This document shows positions 63,121-64,000 of a stretch of DNA of 64,000 nucleotides, piece after piece (positions within the stretch are counted from its first letter, which is position 1; each line of letters opens with the position of its first letter). The DNA is from Xanthomarina maritima (GTDB taxonomy: Bacteria > Bacteroidota > Bacteroidia > Flavobacteriales > Flavobacteriaceae): NCBI RefSeq assembly GCF_008084905.1, contig NZ_VSFC01000032.1:78132-142131 (forward strand), in the 5' to 3' direction. The position numbers and the translations under genes were made by a program. The notes beneath the pieces were generated by a model, which saw only the letters and a list, made by a program, of their open reading frames with translations, did not search any database and had not been told where the DNA came from.

Positions 63121-63582
63121 ATGGAACTTATATTAAAACAAGACGTTGAAAATTTAGGATTTAAAGACGATGTTGTAACGGTTAAGAACGGTTATGGTAG
63201 AAATTTTTTAATTCCTCAAAAGCAAGCTGTTTTAGCTACAGCTTCTGCTAAAAAAGTACTTGCTGAAAATTTAAAGCAACGTGCTTATAAAGATAAGAAA
63301 ATAATTGAAGATGCTACTAAAACTGCTGAAGCAATTAAAACATTAGAAATTAAAATACCAGCTAAAGCTACTGAAGGTGCTTCTGCAGGAGATAAATTAT
63401 TTGGTTCTATTACCAAAGCAGATTTAGTTGAAGCTTTTGAAAAAGCAGGACACGAAATCGATAAAAAATTCATCAATATTACAGGTGGAAACATTAAACG
63501 TTTAGGACAGTATAATGCTGTAATTCGTTTACATAGAGAAGTAACTTTCGAAATTCCTTTTGAAGTTATTGCACAAGCTTAA
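63121..63582 (+). CDS. rplI: 50S ribosomal protein L9
   Basis: 153 residues. The N-terminal domain carries MELILKQDVENLGFKDDVVTVKNGYGRNFLIPQKQAVLAT, the L9 signature, joined by a long helix to the C-terminal domain (KLFGSITKADLVEAFEKAGHEIDKKFI ... LGQYNAVIRLHREVTFEIPFEV). It binds 23S rRNA at the base of the L1 stalk. Last gene of the ribosomal operon; a terminator follows 20 bases later. Confidence 0.98.
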   Translation: MELILKQDVENLGFKDDVVTVKNGYGRNFLIPQKQAVLATASAKKVLAENLKQRAYKDKKIIEDATKTAEAIKTLEIKIPAKATEGASAGDKLFGSITKADLVEAFEKAGHEIDKKFINITGGNIKRLGQYNAVIRLHREVTFEIPFEVIAQA

Positions 63583-63601
63583 TATTTATGATTAACATAT
63601 T

Positions 63602-63635
63602 AAAAGCCTCAACCTCGTTGAGGCTTTTTTTTTAA
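63602..63635 (+). terminator. Intrinsic terminator after rplI
   Basis: Stem AAAGCCTCAAC / GTTGAGGCTTT with a CTC loop, followed by a long T run. Confidence 0.95.
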
Positions 63636-63645
63636 TTTTTTTAGT

Positions 63646-64000
63646 ATGAAATACGCCAGATTATCAAAAGAACAATTTGAAGAATTGCATAAAGAGTTTA
63701 TAAACTTTCTTGCATCTCAAACCATTACATCTCAAGAATGGGAAGATATTAAGAAAAATAAACCAGAAGTAGCTGAACAGGAATTAGATGTGTTTAGCGA
63801 TTTAGTTTGGGAAGGTGTATTAAATAAAGTGGAATATATTGAGCATGTTTCTCCTCAACAAATTCATTTATTTCATTTAAAAGATGAAAATATGCATCTG
63901 ATTGCTATTAAGATAAAAAATCCAATCGATTTAACAACTACAGATGGTTTTAACTGGTTGAGAGAAAACTTAATGGATGACGATGTGGAGTTTTTACAAG
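63646..64000 (+). CDS. DUF6495-like protein, N-terminal part (cut by window edge)
   Basis: 118 codons are visible from the ATG at 63646 to the window end with no stop. MKYARLSKEQFEELHKEFIN is followed by FLASQTITSQEWEDIKKNKPEVAEQELDVFSDLVWEGVL and strands such as IHLFHLKDENMHLIAIKIKNPID. I recall this as a DUF6495 protein, which in Flavobacteriaceae often stands behind rplI. Cytosolic, function unknown. The C-terminus is outside the window. Confidence 0.8.
   Translation, partial: MKYARLSKEQFEELHKEFINFLASQTITSQEWEDIKKNKPEVAEQELDVFSDLVWEGVLNKVEYIEHVSPQQIHLFHLKDENMHLIAIKIKNPIDLTTTDGFNWLRENLMDDDVEFLQ

Noticed and set aside
1-64000. CRISPR array, tRNA, rRNA, prophage or defence island
   Set aside because: No regularly spaced repeats, no cloverleaf or rRNA sequence, no phage structural genes and no recognised defence genes were seen on reading; a tRNA scan was not run.

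Overview
The window is AT-rich, densely coded DNA from a member of the Bacteroidetes, almost certainly a marine Flavobacteriaceae (a relative of Lacinutrix, Olleya, Psychroserpens or Winogradskyella; genus is inference). The evidence is the gene content (DUF4252 lipoproteins next to an ECF sigma factor, DUF3276/PUR-alpha protein, DUF1573-YajC behind a long NusB, DUF4421, DUF6090, DUF6495, leucine dehydrogenase, rpsF-rpsR-rplI without ssb), the near absence of Shine-Dalgarno sequences, and several promoters of the Bacteroidetes type (TTG, 17-24 bases, TAnnTTTG). No rRNA, tRNA, CRISPR array or prophage was seen.

Layout: 1-2607 holds the start of an S41-type peptidase lipoprotein and an ECF sigma / anti-sigma-like / DUF4252 cassette. 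2661-11980 has purB, a c-type haem protein, a glycosyltransferase, a redoxin, CsaA-like tRNA-binding protein, a bile-acid:Na+ symporter-like protein, an acyltransferase, a PUR protein and an ABC exporter. 12124-15220 has leucine dehydrogenase and the nusB-DUF1573-yajC group. 15327-15806 is a small gene graveyard before an outer-membrane protein. 16850-18695 carries YdeI and PepT on the minus strand. 18895-26142 is a tripartite RND efflux operon whose TolC-like protein has an extra N-terminal periplasmic-binding-like domain, ending with a K+ channel-like gene. 26204-38689 contains pyrD, LysE, HMG-CoA lyase, a porin / FMN-binding / membrane protein group, guaB, a fatty acid hydroxylase, a sirtuin, a CHRD lipoprotein, trmH and small enzymes. 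38775-41582 has a DEAD-box helicase with a structured leader and a YceI protein.

41652-46314 is the most accessory-looking part: a DUF6090 gene broken by one stop codon, an IS3 transposase remnant, a decayed stretch and a formylglycine arylsulfatase with noticeably different base composition. Two short palindromes lie inside coding frames here and encode similar LP-containing peptides. From 46359 onward the window is again housekeeping: rdgB, DUF4421, a second DEAD-box helicase (RhlE type), a TolB/TPR protein, an acyl-CoA synthetase, a GDSL esterase, hpf, rlmH, nadC, yihY, priA, a LytTR regulator, the rpsF-rpsR-rplI ribosomal operon and the start of a DUF6495 gene.

No complete, clearly new multi-gene system stands out. 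The best candidates for a second look are the in-frame palindromic elements (42376-42550), the hairpin leader of the DEAD-box gene (40641-40761), the porin/FMN-binding/4-TM group (28826-31234) and the fused TolC protein of the RND operon. All family assignments are from reading the translations; no database search was run.
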